In this document: positions 7,697-16,068 of the stretch, one piece after another
Position numbering within the stretch: the stretch's first letter is position 1
How the letters are laid out: every line of letters begins with the position of its first letter
From: Clostridium sp.
GTDB lineage: Bacteria > Bacillota > Clostridia > Lachnospirales > Lachnospiraceae
Length of the DNA: 64,000 nt
Reading direction: 5' to 3'
Assembly: GCA_018377235.1 (NCBI GenBank)
Contig: JAGZZT010000016.1
Span: forward strand, 13,918 to 77,917
Position numbers and translations under genes: made by a program
Notes under the pieces: generated by a model
Seen by the model: only the letters and a program-made list of their open reading frames with translations
Databases searched by the model: none
What the model was told of the DNA's origin: nothing

Positions 7697-9028
7697 ATGG
7701 AAGGATTTAATCAGGATACCAGTTTAAAACAGTTTGAAATAAATGGAGGCTCAGTATTTTCTCCGTCATCCAGATCTTCTGGAGAAAATGAACTAGATAT
7801 TCTTCACCTGTTTGGAAAAGAAAAATTGGAAAACATTCAAAAAAGCCTCTCTAAGGCTACTGGCTTGGCATTTGTTACAGTAGATTACAGAGGAGAACCA
7901 ATTACAGAAAGTACCAGTTTTTCTGATTTTTGCCGTATGGCCAGAAGCGATAGCCAGCTGAGCCTTCGCTGTAAATCATCAGATGCTTTCGGCTCTATTC
8001 AGGCGGCTGTCATGCAGAAGCCCAGTGTCTATTTTTGTCCTTGTGGTCTTCTCGAAGTGGCGATTCCTATTGTAGTGAGAGGTCACTATCTGGGAGGTTT
8101 TATTGGAGGGCAGATTCGGTGCAGCGATGCGCCGGAGGATATCAGCAGGCTTGAAAAAGTGATGACATCGGCATCTATTGGCGGGATTATTGAGGAAAAT
8201 AGGAAACTTCTGGAGGAACTCCCGGAATATTCGTTTGAAAATTTCATGGATATTGTGAATCTGGTATTTCTAATTATTAATCAGCTGGGCGAAAATGAAA
8301 TGCATCTTCAGATGCAGAGAGAGAAACAGCAGAAGCAGGTTGAAAAACTCTGTACCCTCAATCAGAAGCTGGCAGAAGAAAATGCACAGAAAGATTTAAG
8401 AATCCTGGATCTGGAAGCAGCACAGGATTCTGGAAGTATTTTGGATACGATGGTTTCTCTGATAAATCTGACTGTAATTGAGGAGGCACCAAGAACGGGA
8501 GAGCTGCTCAATCAGCTGATAGACTATGTGAAATATTCTTCTATGGAAAAGGGGACGTTTGTCAGTCTGTCAAGAGAGCTGGAACAGGCAGAGCGGTTCC
8601 TTTCTATGCAGAAGCAGAAGCTGGGAGAACGGCTGAATTTTTCAATTCAGGTTCCTAAAAATATGACTATGCAGAGAATCCCGTCAGACGTGCTGCTTCC
8701 ATTCGTTAAAAGCGCAGTTTATTATGGTGTGATGATGAAAAAGGAAGGTGGAGAAGTAACTGTTAAAGGCTGCCTGAGCGGCGGGAAATGTGTGATAGAG
8801 GTAGAGGACAATGGCTTGGGGATGAATGAAGAAGAACTGCAGATAAACTTTGAGGCATTCAGTGACAGACATGAGGGCTACTATATCAGCCGGGGGAAAG
8901 ACCATGCTCAGCTGAAAATGAAAAAGATTTTTGGTGACAGCTATGAAATTATAATAGAGAGCAGTAAAGGAAAAGGGCGCAGAACAGTGATCTGCTGGCC
9001 TGAAAATTTCAGTGAAAGGGTGGATTAG
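7697..9028 (+). CDS. PocR-domain sensor with degenerate LytS-type histidine kinase core
   Basis: Probable soluble sensor for the compartment substrate. Residues about 38-195 match the PocR ligand-binding domain, with conserved Cys at 79, 92, 114 and 116 and the GGFIGGQ motif; this domain occurs in regulators of propanediol-type and ethanolamine-type pathways. Residues about 203-240 are a Gln/Lys/Glu-rich coiled coil. The C-terminal part is LytS-like (LIDYVKYSS, then SRELEQAERFLSMQKQKLGERL, then DNGLG at 371-375). The PHFLFN phospho-acceptor box is absent: the aligned stretch reads EAAQDSGSILDTMVSL (about 240-255). The N-box reads LLPFVKSAVYYG, with Ser in place of the Mg-ATP-binding Asn. No membrane segment is visible. 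It is 3 bp from the regulator gene. Confidence 0.85.
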   Translation: MEGFNQDTSLKQFEINGGSVFSPSSRSSGENELDILHLFGKEKLENIQKSLSKATGLAFVTVDYRGEPITESTSFSDFCRMARSDSQLSLRCKSSDAFGSIQAAVMQKPSVYFCPCGLLEVAIPIVVRGHYLGGFIGGQIRCSDAPEDISRLEKVMTSASIGGIIEENRKLLEELPEYSFENFMDIVNLVFLIINQLGENEMHLQMQREKQQKQVEKLCTLNQKLAEENAQKDLRILDLEAAQDSGSILDTMVSLINLTVIEEAPRTGELLNQLIDYVKYSSMEKGTFVSLSRELEQAERFLSMQKQKLGERLNFSIQVPKNMTMQRIPSDVLLPFVKSAVYYGVMMKKEGGEVTVKGCLSGGKCVIEVEDNGLGMNEEELQINFEAFSDRHEGYYISRGKDHAQLKMKKIFGDSYEIIIESSKGKGRRTVICWPENFSERVD

Positions 9029-9031
9029 CTT

Positions 9032-10057
9032 ATGTACCATGTCCTTTTGGCAGATAACGATATTCTGTCTCAGGAAGCGCTGAAAATAATGATTTCCAAA
9101 ATAGACGGCTTTGAAGTTTCTTCTCTGGCAGACAGTGGAGAGGATGCAGTCCGTCTGTGCCAGGAGACGGCATATGACGTAGTATTTATCAATGCATTCC
9201 TACCAGGACTGACTGGAATTGAAGCAGCGCGCTTAATCCGCCAGTCTTCTCCATCTACGGCAGTTTACCTGATGACAGTTTACCCAGCCAGCATAGCTTT
9301 TTATGAGGAGATAAGAGAATGTGCCAGTGAGATTGTAGAAAAACCTATTTCTTTCCATCACTTGAATTCTCTTTTGGGCAATTTAAAGACAGGAAATGAA
9401 AGCTCTGTGCAGCCTTGTCTTAATCAACTGCTGTCCCTGGTAAAAAAGAGAGATTTTCCCAAGGTATACAGTCTTTGCAGACAGACAACAAAAGAAATTT
9501 ATCAGATTTGCCAGAAAGATTCCAACCAGCTGTATAAGGTGTTTTCTTTCATTGGGCAAAGTCTTTTAAGCACAACAAAATTTTATGATGAAGAGAGTTA
9601 TGATATAGGAGAGCTGTTTCCGTTGAATGAAGGCTTGATTGAGGAACCCATGATTACAGAATTATGGCTGTTTCGAGTGATGGATTATATTTTTCAGAAA
9701 AACAGCGTCAATCGTTATCCTCTTCTTCACAATGTATTTTTATATATTGAAAGCAATATAAAATCAGATATCAGTCTGAATAAAATAATTGAAAACTGTA
9801 CTATCAGTCAGGGGTATCTGAGCCGTATCTTTAAGGAACAGTTTCAGGTCAGTGTAATGGAATACCTTCATATGAGAAAAATTTATCTTGCAAAGGGCTA
9901 TTTTTATTTTACAGATGACAGTATTGCCGAGGTAGCTTTCCGTTTAGGATATAATGAAAGCAGCTATTTCAGCAAAGTGTTTAAGAAGTATGAAGATATG
10001 ACGGTAAAACAGTATAAAGCACTGATATGCAAAAACCAGAAAGAGACGGTGGGCTGA
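9032..10057 (+). CDS. Response-regulator-like AraC-family transcription regulator with Asn at the phosphorylation site
   Basis: A 341-residue protein with an N-terminal receiver domain (1-115) and a C-terminal AraC DNA-binding domain of two helix-turn-helix motifs (SLNKIIENCTISQGYLSRIF and SIAEVAFRLGYNESSYFSKV). The receiver keeps acidic residues 8 and 10, a Thr in YLMT and the Lys of EKPI. The phospho-acceptor position is Asn54 (DVVFINAFLPGLTG; the codon is AAT), where an Asp is expected. The middle region resembles linkers of YesN-type regulators. It is coupled to the PocR sensor and probably activates the compartment operon, most likely without phosphorylation (inference). Confidence 0.88.
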   Translation: MYHVLLADNDILSQEALKIMISKIDGFEVSSLADSGEDAVRLCQETAYDVVFINAFLPGLTGIEAARLIRQSSPSTAVYLMTVYPASIAFYEEIRECASEIVEKPISFHHLNSLLGNLKTGNESSVQPCLNQLLSLVKKRDFPKVYSLCRQTTKEIYQICQKDSNQLYKVFSFIGQSLLSTTKFYDEESYDIGELFPLNEGLIEEPMITELWLFRVMDYIFQKNSVNRYPLLHNVFLYIESNIKSDISLNKIIENCTISQGYLSRIFKEQFQVSVMEYLHMRKIYLAKGYFYFTDDSIAEVAFRLGYNESSYFSKVFKKYEDMTVKQYKALICKNQKETVG

Positions 10058-10091
10058 TAGGAGACAGAAGAAAAAATAGGAGGGGTTTCAG

Positions 10092-10805
10092 ATGATGGCA
10101 TATATCGCTGAATTTATCGGTACATTTCTGCTTATTCTTTTAGGCGATTCTGTAGTAGCAAACGTAACACTGAATAAATCAGGGATGAAGGGAGCAGGTT
10201 CTATTCAGATTACATTAGCGTGGGGACTTGCAGTTATGGTTCCTGCATTTATTTTCGGAGCTGCTTCTGGAGCACATTTCAATCCAGCTTTGACATTGGC
10301 TCTGGCTGTTGATGGAAGTTTTGCCTGGTCTATGGTTCCGGGTTATGTAATTGCTCAGTTTGCAGGTGCATTTTTAGGCGCCTGTGTGGTGTACATGATG
10401 TTTAAAGATCAGTTTGATGCAACTGCAGAGACAGGAACTAAGCTTGGCGTATTCTGTACAGGAGCGAGCATTCAGAACATTCCCAGGAACATTTTCTGTG
10501 AGGCTGTAGCTACCTTTGTTCTGGTATTTGCCATTAAAGGAGTGGGAAATGTAGCAGGGGCGGCTGATGTGGGATTAAATAATTTCCTGGTATTTGGAAT
10601 CATCGTTTCTATCGGTATGTCCATGGGCGGTTTGACCGGCTATGCAATTAATCCGGCCAGAGATCTCGGTCCGCGTCTGGCACACGCAGTGTTGCCGATT
10701 CAGGGAAAAGGAGATTCTAACTGGGGATATGCAGTCGTTCCGCTTGTAGGCCCAGTGATCGGAGCTGTAGCAGCGGTTCTGCTGTTTGGCGTTCTTCCGT
10801 GGTAA
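10092..10805 (+). CDS. Aquaglyceroporin (MIP family), GlpF/PduF-like
   Basis: A 237-residue membrane channel with about six hydrophobic segments and the two half-helices HFNPALTL (NPA at 64-66) and AINPARDLGPR (NPA at 187-189). Asp191 after the second NPAR is the residue that marks glycerol-type rather than water-only channels. It follows the regulator by 34 bp with an AGGAGGGG ribosome site and closes the compartment operon. Facilitated entry of a small polyol substrate such as 1,2-propanediol or glycerol, or exit of the alcohol product, is the likely job; the substrate is an inference. Confidence 0.92.
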   Translation: MMAYIAEFIGTFLLILLGDSVVANVTLNKSGMKGAGSIQITLAWGLAVMVPAFIFGAASGAHFNPALTLALAVDGSFAWSMVPGYVIAQFAGAFLGACVVYMMFKDQFDATAETGTKLGVFCTGASIQNIPRNIFCEAVATFVLVFAIKGVGNVAGAADVGLNNFLVFGIIVSIGMSMGGLTGYAINPARDLGPRLAHAVLPIQGKGDSNWGYAVVPLVGPVIGAVAAVLLFGVLPW

Positions 10806-10826
10806 TAAAAAAGTTTTTTATATGGA

Positions 10827-10873
10827 GCCGCTGCATTATAGATGAAGTATCGTCTATGGTGCGGCGGTTTTTC
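10827..10873 (+). terminator. Intrinsic terminator of the BMC operon
   Basis: About 18 pairs, including several G-U, form between CCGCTGCATTATAGATGA and TCGTCTATGGTGCGGCGG. TTTTTCT follows at once. It lies 21 bp after the aquaglyceroporin stop. Confidence 0.85.
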
Positions 10874-11098
10874 TGTCGTTTCCGGTGATTTACCACACTG
10901 AGAAGAAGATTTATGGTATACTGATAACAATATGAAAGATATCTATTACAGCCCGGTTGATTTTGATATGAAATGACGAATTTGGAACAGGAAAAGAGGA
11001 GGAATGAAAAAGATATTACATAAGTATAGGTAAGCGCATGATATACTTACAGTGATAAATTTGAGCCCCCCTACATAAGCAAAAACAGAGGTAAAACA

Positions 11099-11569
11099 AT
11101 GTCAATTGAAAATGTAAAATTATTTTTTGAAAAATATGGAATGGAGAACCGGATACAGGAATTCACCGTTTCCAGTGCAACGGTGGCTCTCGCTGCGGAG
11201 GCGCTGTATTGTGAGCCGTGCCGGATTGCAAAAACGCTCTCATTTAAGGTCAATAACAGTCCCATTCTGATTGTGACGGCAGGCGATACGAAAATAGATA
11301 ATGCAAAATATAAGGCACAGTTTGGAGCGAAGGCGAAAATGCTGTCTCCAGAGGAAGTTTCAGTTCTAATTGGGCATTCCATAGGCGGTGTCTGCCCGTT
11401 TGCTGTGAATGATGATGTTACTGTATACCTTGATCAGTCGCTGAAAAGATTTCAAACAGTGTTTCCAGCTTGTGGAAGCAGCAACAGTGCCATTGAACTG
11501 ACAATAGAGGAACTGGAAACATACTCAGGCTTTTCTGAGTGGGTTGATGTTTGTAAAGAGTGGGAATAG
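11099..11569 (+). CDS. YbaK/ProXp-type aminoacyl-tRNA deacylase domain protein
   Basis: A 156-residue single-domain protein of the YbaK family, which hydrolyses mischarged aminoacyl-tRNAs in trans. Visible family features are CRIAKTLSFKV with the conserved Lys, ILIVTAGDTKIDNAKYK, and GGVCPFAV near residues 100-106, followed by VTVYLDQSLKRFQTVFPACGS. The length is typical. It stands alone between the compartment terminator and a hypothetical gene. The 220 bp before it hold no gene; two tiny in-frame peptides from ATG 10932 are interrupted by TGA and I do not call them. Confidence 0.85.
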   Translation: MSIENVKLFFEKYGMENRIQEFTVSSATVALAAEALYCEPCRIAKTLSFKVNNSPILIVTAGDTKIDNAKYKAQFGAKAKMLSPEEVSVLIGHSIGGVCPFAVNDDVTVYLDQSLKRFQTVFPACGSSNSAIELTIEELETYSGFSEWVDVCKEWE

Positions 11570-11629
11570 ATAAAAAGACGGTCAGAACAATTTGTAAGAA
11601 TATCGTAAAGACATTCTGATGCTCGATCT

Positions 11630-11655
11630 GGTATAATATTGTCAAATATTATACC
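11630..11655. promoter_or_regulatory. Perfect inverted repeat overlapping a candidate -10 box
   Basis: GGTATAATATT and AATATTATACC are exact complements around the 4-nt centre GTCA. TATAAT (11632-11637) lies in the left arm, with AAGACA 18 bp upstream as a weak -35. This could be an operator on a promoter for the gene at 11798. A second TATAAT occurs at 11743-11748, preceded by two copies of TATCCGCT (11706 and 11723). Confidence 0.45.
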
Positions 11656-11797
11656 GCGCCGGTTTGGGCGGGCACAGTGAAGCAAATACAAATTCAAACC
11701 GTGCGTATCCGCTGGAGGCTCATATCCGCTCTGTGGATATAGTATAATATGTCTACAACACTAAGCGTCATATCTCCCAAAGAAAGGGGGACACCAT

Positions 11798-12775
11798 ATG
11801 AAAGACCGAAAATTAAAGCCCGGAAAAGAGATGATTTTGATTTGTCTTGGGACAGCGAACCTGCTTTTGGCGGCAGGCGGACTTTTCTTTCTGACCGGAG
11901 AGAACAGGAGGCTTCTTCGCCAGGTACAGGATCTGCAGGTGAGAGTCAGCCAGATGGAGGGCAGTGTAACCGATACGGTTCGCGGGATTTCTTCGGAAAT
12001 TCAGAGAGGCCAGGAGCGGGCCGACAGCTTTGTCGATCAGTTTCAGGTGACAGTCACCCCGAAGGATAGTCTGAGAGCAGAAGTTCATGTGACGGCAGAT
12101 TTGAAGGAATACCGGGAAGGCGAGGAAGTTTATTTCGCGTGGGATGATGGGGAGCAGTCTGACAATCTTCCGGCGGCTCGATCTGGCGGCACGCAGTTTC
12201 AGGCAGAGGCAGAGGTGTCGGCGCTGACAGAGTCGGGAATCCTTAAGATCTATAAAAAAAGCGGGGAGAACCTGAGAGGGGAAACTCTGGAGTATGTGTC
12301 AGTAAAGGACGCCTGCTTTTTCCAGATGGATTGTTCTGGATTCCTGGGATGGAGCAGCCGGACTGGAAAGGCAGAGGTGGAACTTTCACCAGATGTTTCT
12401 CTGTTTGTAAACAGCATTCCGGTAGAACTTCAGTTAGTTAGGGCTGAAGCAAGGATCTATTCCGGGAAAAGTCTGCTGCACACTCAGATTCTTCTGGAAA
12501 AAGGGGAGACAGGCGGATCAGAGGGAGATACTGCCTGGACAGAAGGCACGGATAGTACCTATACGGCTTCCTGGAACATGAAGCTGAGTCCGGAGGCAGG
12601 GGACCGGATCGATCTTCGCATTGTTGCTGAGGATTCCAATGGAACCGTCTATTCGGCTGTTGCGGCCCGCGGGATTGTGCAGGAGGAAAACGGCCTTCTT
12701 TCTATCACAGAGGAGCCTTCTGACCAGACGCTGCACATAGAGCCGGAAGGTGAGAAGGCATGGCAGAGGCAGTGA
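11798..12775 (+). CDS. Membrane-anchored coiled-coil protein of unknown function
   Basis: I do not recognise a named family. The 325-residue protein has a basic start, one transmembrane helix (about residues 12-33, MILICLGTANLLLAAGGLFF) and then a short coiled coil (NRRLLRQVQDLQVRVSQMEG) that continues to about residue 80. The remaining about 240 residues look like extracellular beta-rich domains with a slightly acidic, Ser/Gly/Glu-rich character. The topology is type II or signal-anchor with the bulk outside. Start ATG 11798 has a strong GAAAGGGGG site. It is monocistronic, ending before the leuS promoter. Confidence 0.75.
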   Translation: MKDRKLKPGKEMILICLGTANLLLAAGGLFFLTGENRRLLRQVQDLQVRVSQMEGSVTDTVRGISSEIQRGQERADSFVDQFQVTVTPKDSLRAEVHVTADLKEYREGEEVYFAWDDGEQSDNLPAARSGGTQFQAEAEVSALTESGILKIYKKSGENLRGETLEYVSVKDACFFQMDCSGFLGWSSRTGKAEVELSPDVSLFVNSIPVELQLVRAEARIYSGKSLLHTQILLEKGETGGSEGDTAWTEGTDSTYTASWNMKLSPEAGDRIDLRIVAEDSNGTVYSAVAARGIVQEENGLLSITEEPSDQTLHIEPEGEKAWQRQ

Positions 12776-12861
12776 GATTTGACATGGAAGAGCCATAAGG
12801 CGGCCGTGGAAATGCAGCGGAAATTGCCGTGGAAATTGCCGGGAAATCGTCCGGCAGAACC

Positions 12862-12890
12862 TTGACAGCCGTCTGCAAGTGTGTTAAATT
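12862..12890 (+). promoter_or_regulatory. leuS promoter
   Basis: TTGACA (12862-12867), 17-bp spacer, TAAATT (12885-12890). It is placed immediately upstream of the T-box leader. Confidence 0.75.
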
Positions 12891-12894
12891 AAGA

Positions 12895-13268
12895 ACCATC
12901 AGTAAATGCAGGGAAGAGGAGCAGTAGGATGCAGGAACCATCAGAGAGCTGTCGGTAGGTGCGAGACAGTTGGAGAGGGCATCTGAACTCGCCTTGGAGC
13001 AGCCTGTTGAAGGGAACAGATAAAAGACAGTTGTCTGTATGCAGCCAGTTTGTCTGTGTCCTGAGTAGGCAGAGCCGGAAACCGCCCGTTATGCGGTGAG
13101 GAGAAAATGCCGTTAGAGTTTGCTGATTGGCCGGACGGTTCAGGGCAGCAGCCAGGCAGTTTCCCCCATAAGAGCATGCCATATGGCATGAAATAGAGTG
13201 GTACCGCGCGAGAGGATAAGCCTTGCGTCTCTATGCAGAATCAGCAGAGAGACGCAGGGCATTTTTTA
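12895..13268 (+). promoter_or_regulatory. T-box leader (Leu) controlling leuS
   Basis: This 584-bp gene-free stretch carries a classic T-box riboswitch. Stem I shows the AGAGAGC and GGTGCGAG elements (12943-12965). The specifier loop reads GAACTCGCC with the Leu codon CTC at 12988-12990. The conserved T-box sequence AGAGTGGTACCGCG lies at 13195-13208. The terminator hairpin CCTTGCGTCTCT / AGAGACGCAGGG is at 13221-13258, followed by ATTTTTTA. Uncharged tRNA-Leu(GAG) binding is expected to favour the antiterminator and allow leuS transcription. The bases up to the leuS start contain only its AGGAGG ribosome site. Confidence 0.93.
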
Positions 13269-13359
13269 TTTCATAGAAATTCTGCATAGCAGAATTCGTT
13301 TTATGCTGCAGCAGCTTTTTGCTAAGATTCTGCGTATATAACAGAAGGAGGAAATTGAG

Positions 13360-15771
13360 ATGGCACAGTACAACCATACCGCCATTGAGAAAAAGTGGCG
13401 GGAAAACTGGGCAAAGAACCCGATCAATGTAAATGATGGAAAAAAAGAAAAATATTACTGCCTGGATATGTTCCCATATCCATCTGGAAGCGGTCTTCAT
13501 GTAGGTCACTGGAGAGGCTATGTAATCTCTGACGTTTGGAGCCGCTATCAGCTCCTCAAGGGCAAATATGTGATTCATCCTATGGGATGGGATGCATTCG
13601 GACTTCCGGCAGAGAACTATGCAATCAAGATGGGAGTGCATCCGGCTAAATCCACAGCTGAGAATATTAAGAACATTAAGCGTCAGATCGGTGAGATTGC
13701 CGCAATCTACGACTGGGATATGGAGGTCAACACGACAGATCCTAACTTCTACAAGTGGACTCAGTGGATTTTCGTGCAGATGTTTAAGAAAGGCCTCGCT
13801 TATGAGAAGGAGTTCCCCATCAACTGGTGTCCGTCCTGTAAGACAGGTCTTGCTAACGAGGAGGTTGTCAACGGCTGCTGCGAGCGCTGCGGCACTGCTG
13901 TTACGAAGAAAAACCTCCGCCAGTGGATGCTTAAAATTACTGCCTATGCAGAGCGTCTGTTAAATGATCTGGACAAGTTAGACTGGCCGGAGAAGGTTAA
14001 AAAGATGCAGAGTGAGTGGATTGGAAAATCCTACGGCGCAGAGGTAGATTTCCCGGTAGAGGGCAGAGAGGAAAAGATAACAGTCTACACCACCAGACCA
14101 GACACCCTTCACGGCGCTACATTTATGGTTCTGGCTCCGGAACATGCTCTGGCTAAGAGTCTGGCCACTGACGAGACAAGAGAAGCTGTAGAGAAATATA
14201 TTTTTGATGCTTCTATGAAGTCCAATGTAGATCGACTTCAGGATAAGGAGAAGACTGGCGTATTTACAGGCTCTTATGCAGTAAATCCGTTAAATGGAGC
14301 TAAGGTTCCGATCTGGCTGTCTGATTATGTACTGGCTGATTATGGTACAGGCGCTATTATGTGCGTTCCGGCTCATGATGACCGTGACTTTGAGTTTGCC
14401 ACTAAGTTTGGTATTCCGATTATCCAGGTTATTGCCAAGGATGGAAAAGAGATTGAGAACATGACCGAAGCCTATACAGAGGCAAGCGGAACCATGATCA
14501 ATTCTGGGGAGTGGAACGGAATGGAGTCTTCTGTTCTGAAGAAAGAAGCTCCTGAGATGATTGAAAAAATGGGTATTGGCCGCAAGACGGTAAACTACAA
14601 GCTGCGTGACTGGGTATTCTCCCGCCAGAGATACTGGGGTGAGCCGATTCCGATTATCCACTGTCCGAAGTGCGGAAACGTGCCGGTTCCGGAGGATCAG
14701 CTTCCGCTTACTCTGCCGGAGGTAGATAGCTACCAGCCTACCGGTACAGGAGAATCTCCGCTGGCTGCTATTGACGAGTGGGTCAATACAACCTGCCCAT
14801 GCTGCGGCGCCCCAGCTAAGAGAGAGACCAACACCATGCCTCAGTGGGCTGGTTCCTCCTGGTACTTCCTCCGCTATGTGGACAGCAAGAACAACGAAGC
14901 TCTTGTTTCCAAGGAGAAGGCAGACAAATACCTGCCGGTTGATATGTATATCGGCGGTGTAGAGCATGCGGTACTTCACCTTCTGTACTCCCGTTTCTAC
15001 ACTAAGTTCCTTCATGATATCGGTGTGGTTGACTTTGATGAGCCGTTTAAGAAGCTGTTCAACCAGGGAATGATCACAGGAAAGAACGGAATCAAGATGA
15101 GTAAGTCCAAGGGCAACGTAGTTTCCCCGGATGATCTGGTAAGAGATTATGGCTGTGATTCTTTAAGACTTTACGAGCTGTTCGTGGGACCGCCAGAGTT
15201 AGATGCTGAGTGGGATGACAGAGGAATCGAGGGAGTTTCCCGTTTCTTAAACCGTTTCTATAACCTGGTCATGACAAGTAAGGATAAGGATATTAAAGAA
15301 ACTAAAGAAATGGTGAAGCTGCGCCATAAGCTGGTTTATGATATTGAGCAGAGATTTGAGCAGTTCAGCTTGAATACAGTTATTTCTGGATTTATGGAGT
15401 ACAATAACAAGTTCATTGAGCTGGCGAAAAAGGAGGGCGGAATTGATAAGGAGACCTTAAAAACCTTCGTCACTCTGCTTGCACCATTCGCTCCTCACCT
15501 GGGTGAGGAACTCTGGAGAGAGCTGGGCGGTACAGACAGCGTATTCCACAGCACATGGCCAGAGTGCGATACAGAAGCTATGAAGGATGACGAGGTAGAG
15601 ATTGCCGTGCAGATCAATGGAAAGACAAGAGGCGTGGTAGCCCTTCCGGCTGATGTAGATAAAGAAACCGCTCTGGCAGCAGGAAAAGAGGCAGTAAAAG
15701 ATAAACTGACAGGAAACATTGTAAAAGAAATCTATGTGCCTGGAAAGATTATAAACATTGTCTGCAAATAA
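13360..15771 (+). CDS. leuS: Leucyl-tRNA synthetase
   Basis: Class I synthetase that charges tRNA-Leu, 803 residues, normal length for the bacterial form. The HIGH motif appears as GLHVGHWRGY (about residue 47) and KMSKS as GIKMSKSKGNVVSPDD. The zinc-type cysteines occur in NWCPSCKTGLANEE and CERCG, and the CP1 editing domain (TTRPDTLHGATFMVLAPEH, about 246-264; later HDDRD) is intact. ATG 13360 follows GAAGGAGG. It is transcribed alone from the T-box leader and terminates at the hairpin just downstream. Confidence 0.98.
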   Translation: MAQYNHTAIEKKWRENWAKNPINVNDGKKEKYYCLDMFPYPSGSGLHVGHWRGYVISDVWSRYQLLKGKYVIHPMGWDAFGLPAENYAIKMGVHPAKSTAENIKNIKRQIGEIAAIYDWDMEVNTTDPNFYKWTQWIFVQMFKKGLAYEKEFPINWCPSCKTGLANEEVVNGCCERCGTAVTKKNLRQWMLKITAYAERLLNDLDKLDWPEKVKKMQSEWIGKSYGAEVDFPVEGREEKITVYTTRPDTLHGATFMVLAPEHALAKSLATDETREAVEKYIFDASMKSNVDRLQDKEKTGVFTGSYAVNPLNGAKVPIWLSDYVLADYGTGAIMCVPAHDDRDFEFATKFGIPIIQVIAKDGKEIENMTEAYTEASGTMINSGEWNGMESSVLKKEAPEMIEKMGIGRKTVNYKLRDWVFSRQRYWGEPIPIIHCPKCGNVPVPEDQLPLTLPEVDSYQPTGTGESPLAAIDEWVNTTCPCCGAPAKRETNTMPQWAGSSWYFLRYVDSKNNEALVSKEKADKYLPVDMYIGGVEHAVLHLLYSRFYTKFLHDIGVVDFDEPFKKLFNQGMITGKNGIKMSKSKGNVVSPDDLVRDYGCDSLRLYELFVGPPELDAEWDDRGIEGVSRFLNRFYNLVMTSKDKDIKETKEMVKLRHKLVYDIEQRFEQFSLNTVISGFMEYNNKFIELAKKEGGIDKETLKTFVTLLAPFAPHLGEELWRELGGTDSVFHSTWPECDTEAMKDDEVEIAVQINGKTRGVVALPADVDKETALAAGKEAVKDKLTGNIVKEIYVPGKIINIVCK

Positions 15772-15776
15772 CAATC

Positions 15777-15824
15777 AAAAGAGCCTTTCCCCTTATAAAT
15801 CAAAGGGTTGAGGCTCTTTTCTAT
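15777..15824. terminator. Intrinsic terminator after leuS
   Basis: AAAAGAGCCT (15777-15786) pairs exactly with AGGCTCTTTT (15811-15820), with inner pairing of CCCTT and AAAGGG. The A- and T-runs on both sides make it usable in either direction. Confidence 0.9.
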
Positions 15825-15851
15825 CTTCTGTGATACTAAAATGATACTATT

Positions 15852-15938
15852 TTATATTTTTTTTAATTTTTGACACGATGTTACTCTGGGTCGAAGGGAA
15901 TAAATGAGAATTAGGCTTAATTCCTCGTATGTACTCAT
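15852..15938 (-). pseudogene. Remnant of a putative holin-like toxin gene
   Basis: On the minus strand ATG at 15938-15936 follows GGAAGGCGGTGATTATT and opens MSTYEELSLILI, the start I associate with the small putative holin-like toxins of Firmicutes, whose genes have this same initiation context. In intact members a hydrophobic membrane helix continues. Here after 12 residues the frame turns into YSLRPRVTSCQKLKKI and stops, so the membrane segment is lost, probably by frameshift or deletion. No other gene is visible in the rest of the 297-bp spacer between leuS and the oxidoreductase at 16069. The assignment rests on memory of the family and a short match. Confidence 0.4.
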
Positions 15939-16068
15939 AATAATCACCGCCTTCCGTAAGGTCTCGGAATAGGTGAGAGCACATCCCCCAGCTACCTGGG
16001 TAAGTATATTATATGTCATGGTACAGCTGCACAAACAGGATACTTCCATTTTTTCTGTTACTTATAGG

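Noticed and set aside
10932..11036. Two tiny in-frame peptides after the BMC terminator (MKDIYYSPVDFDMK and MKKILHKYR)
   Set aside because: They are separated by an in-frame TGA and are 14 and 9 residues long. They may be debris of a gene, but nothing supports translation.
11595..11620. GTAAG/GTAAAG direct repeats as a response-regulator site
   Set aside because: Two short imperfect repeats 11 bp apart are suggestive but too weak and common in AT-rich spacers to claim a binding site.
14290..15015. Minus-strand ORF of 241 codons
   Set aside because: It is antisense to the catalytic part of leuS and shows no domain or initiation signal.
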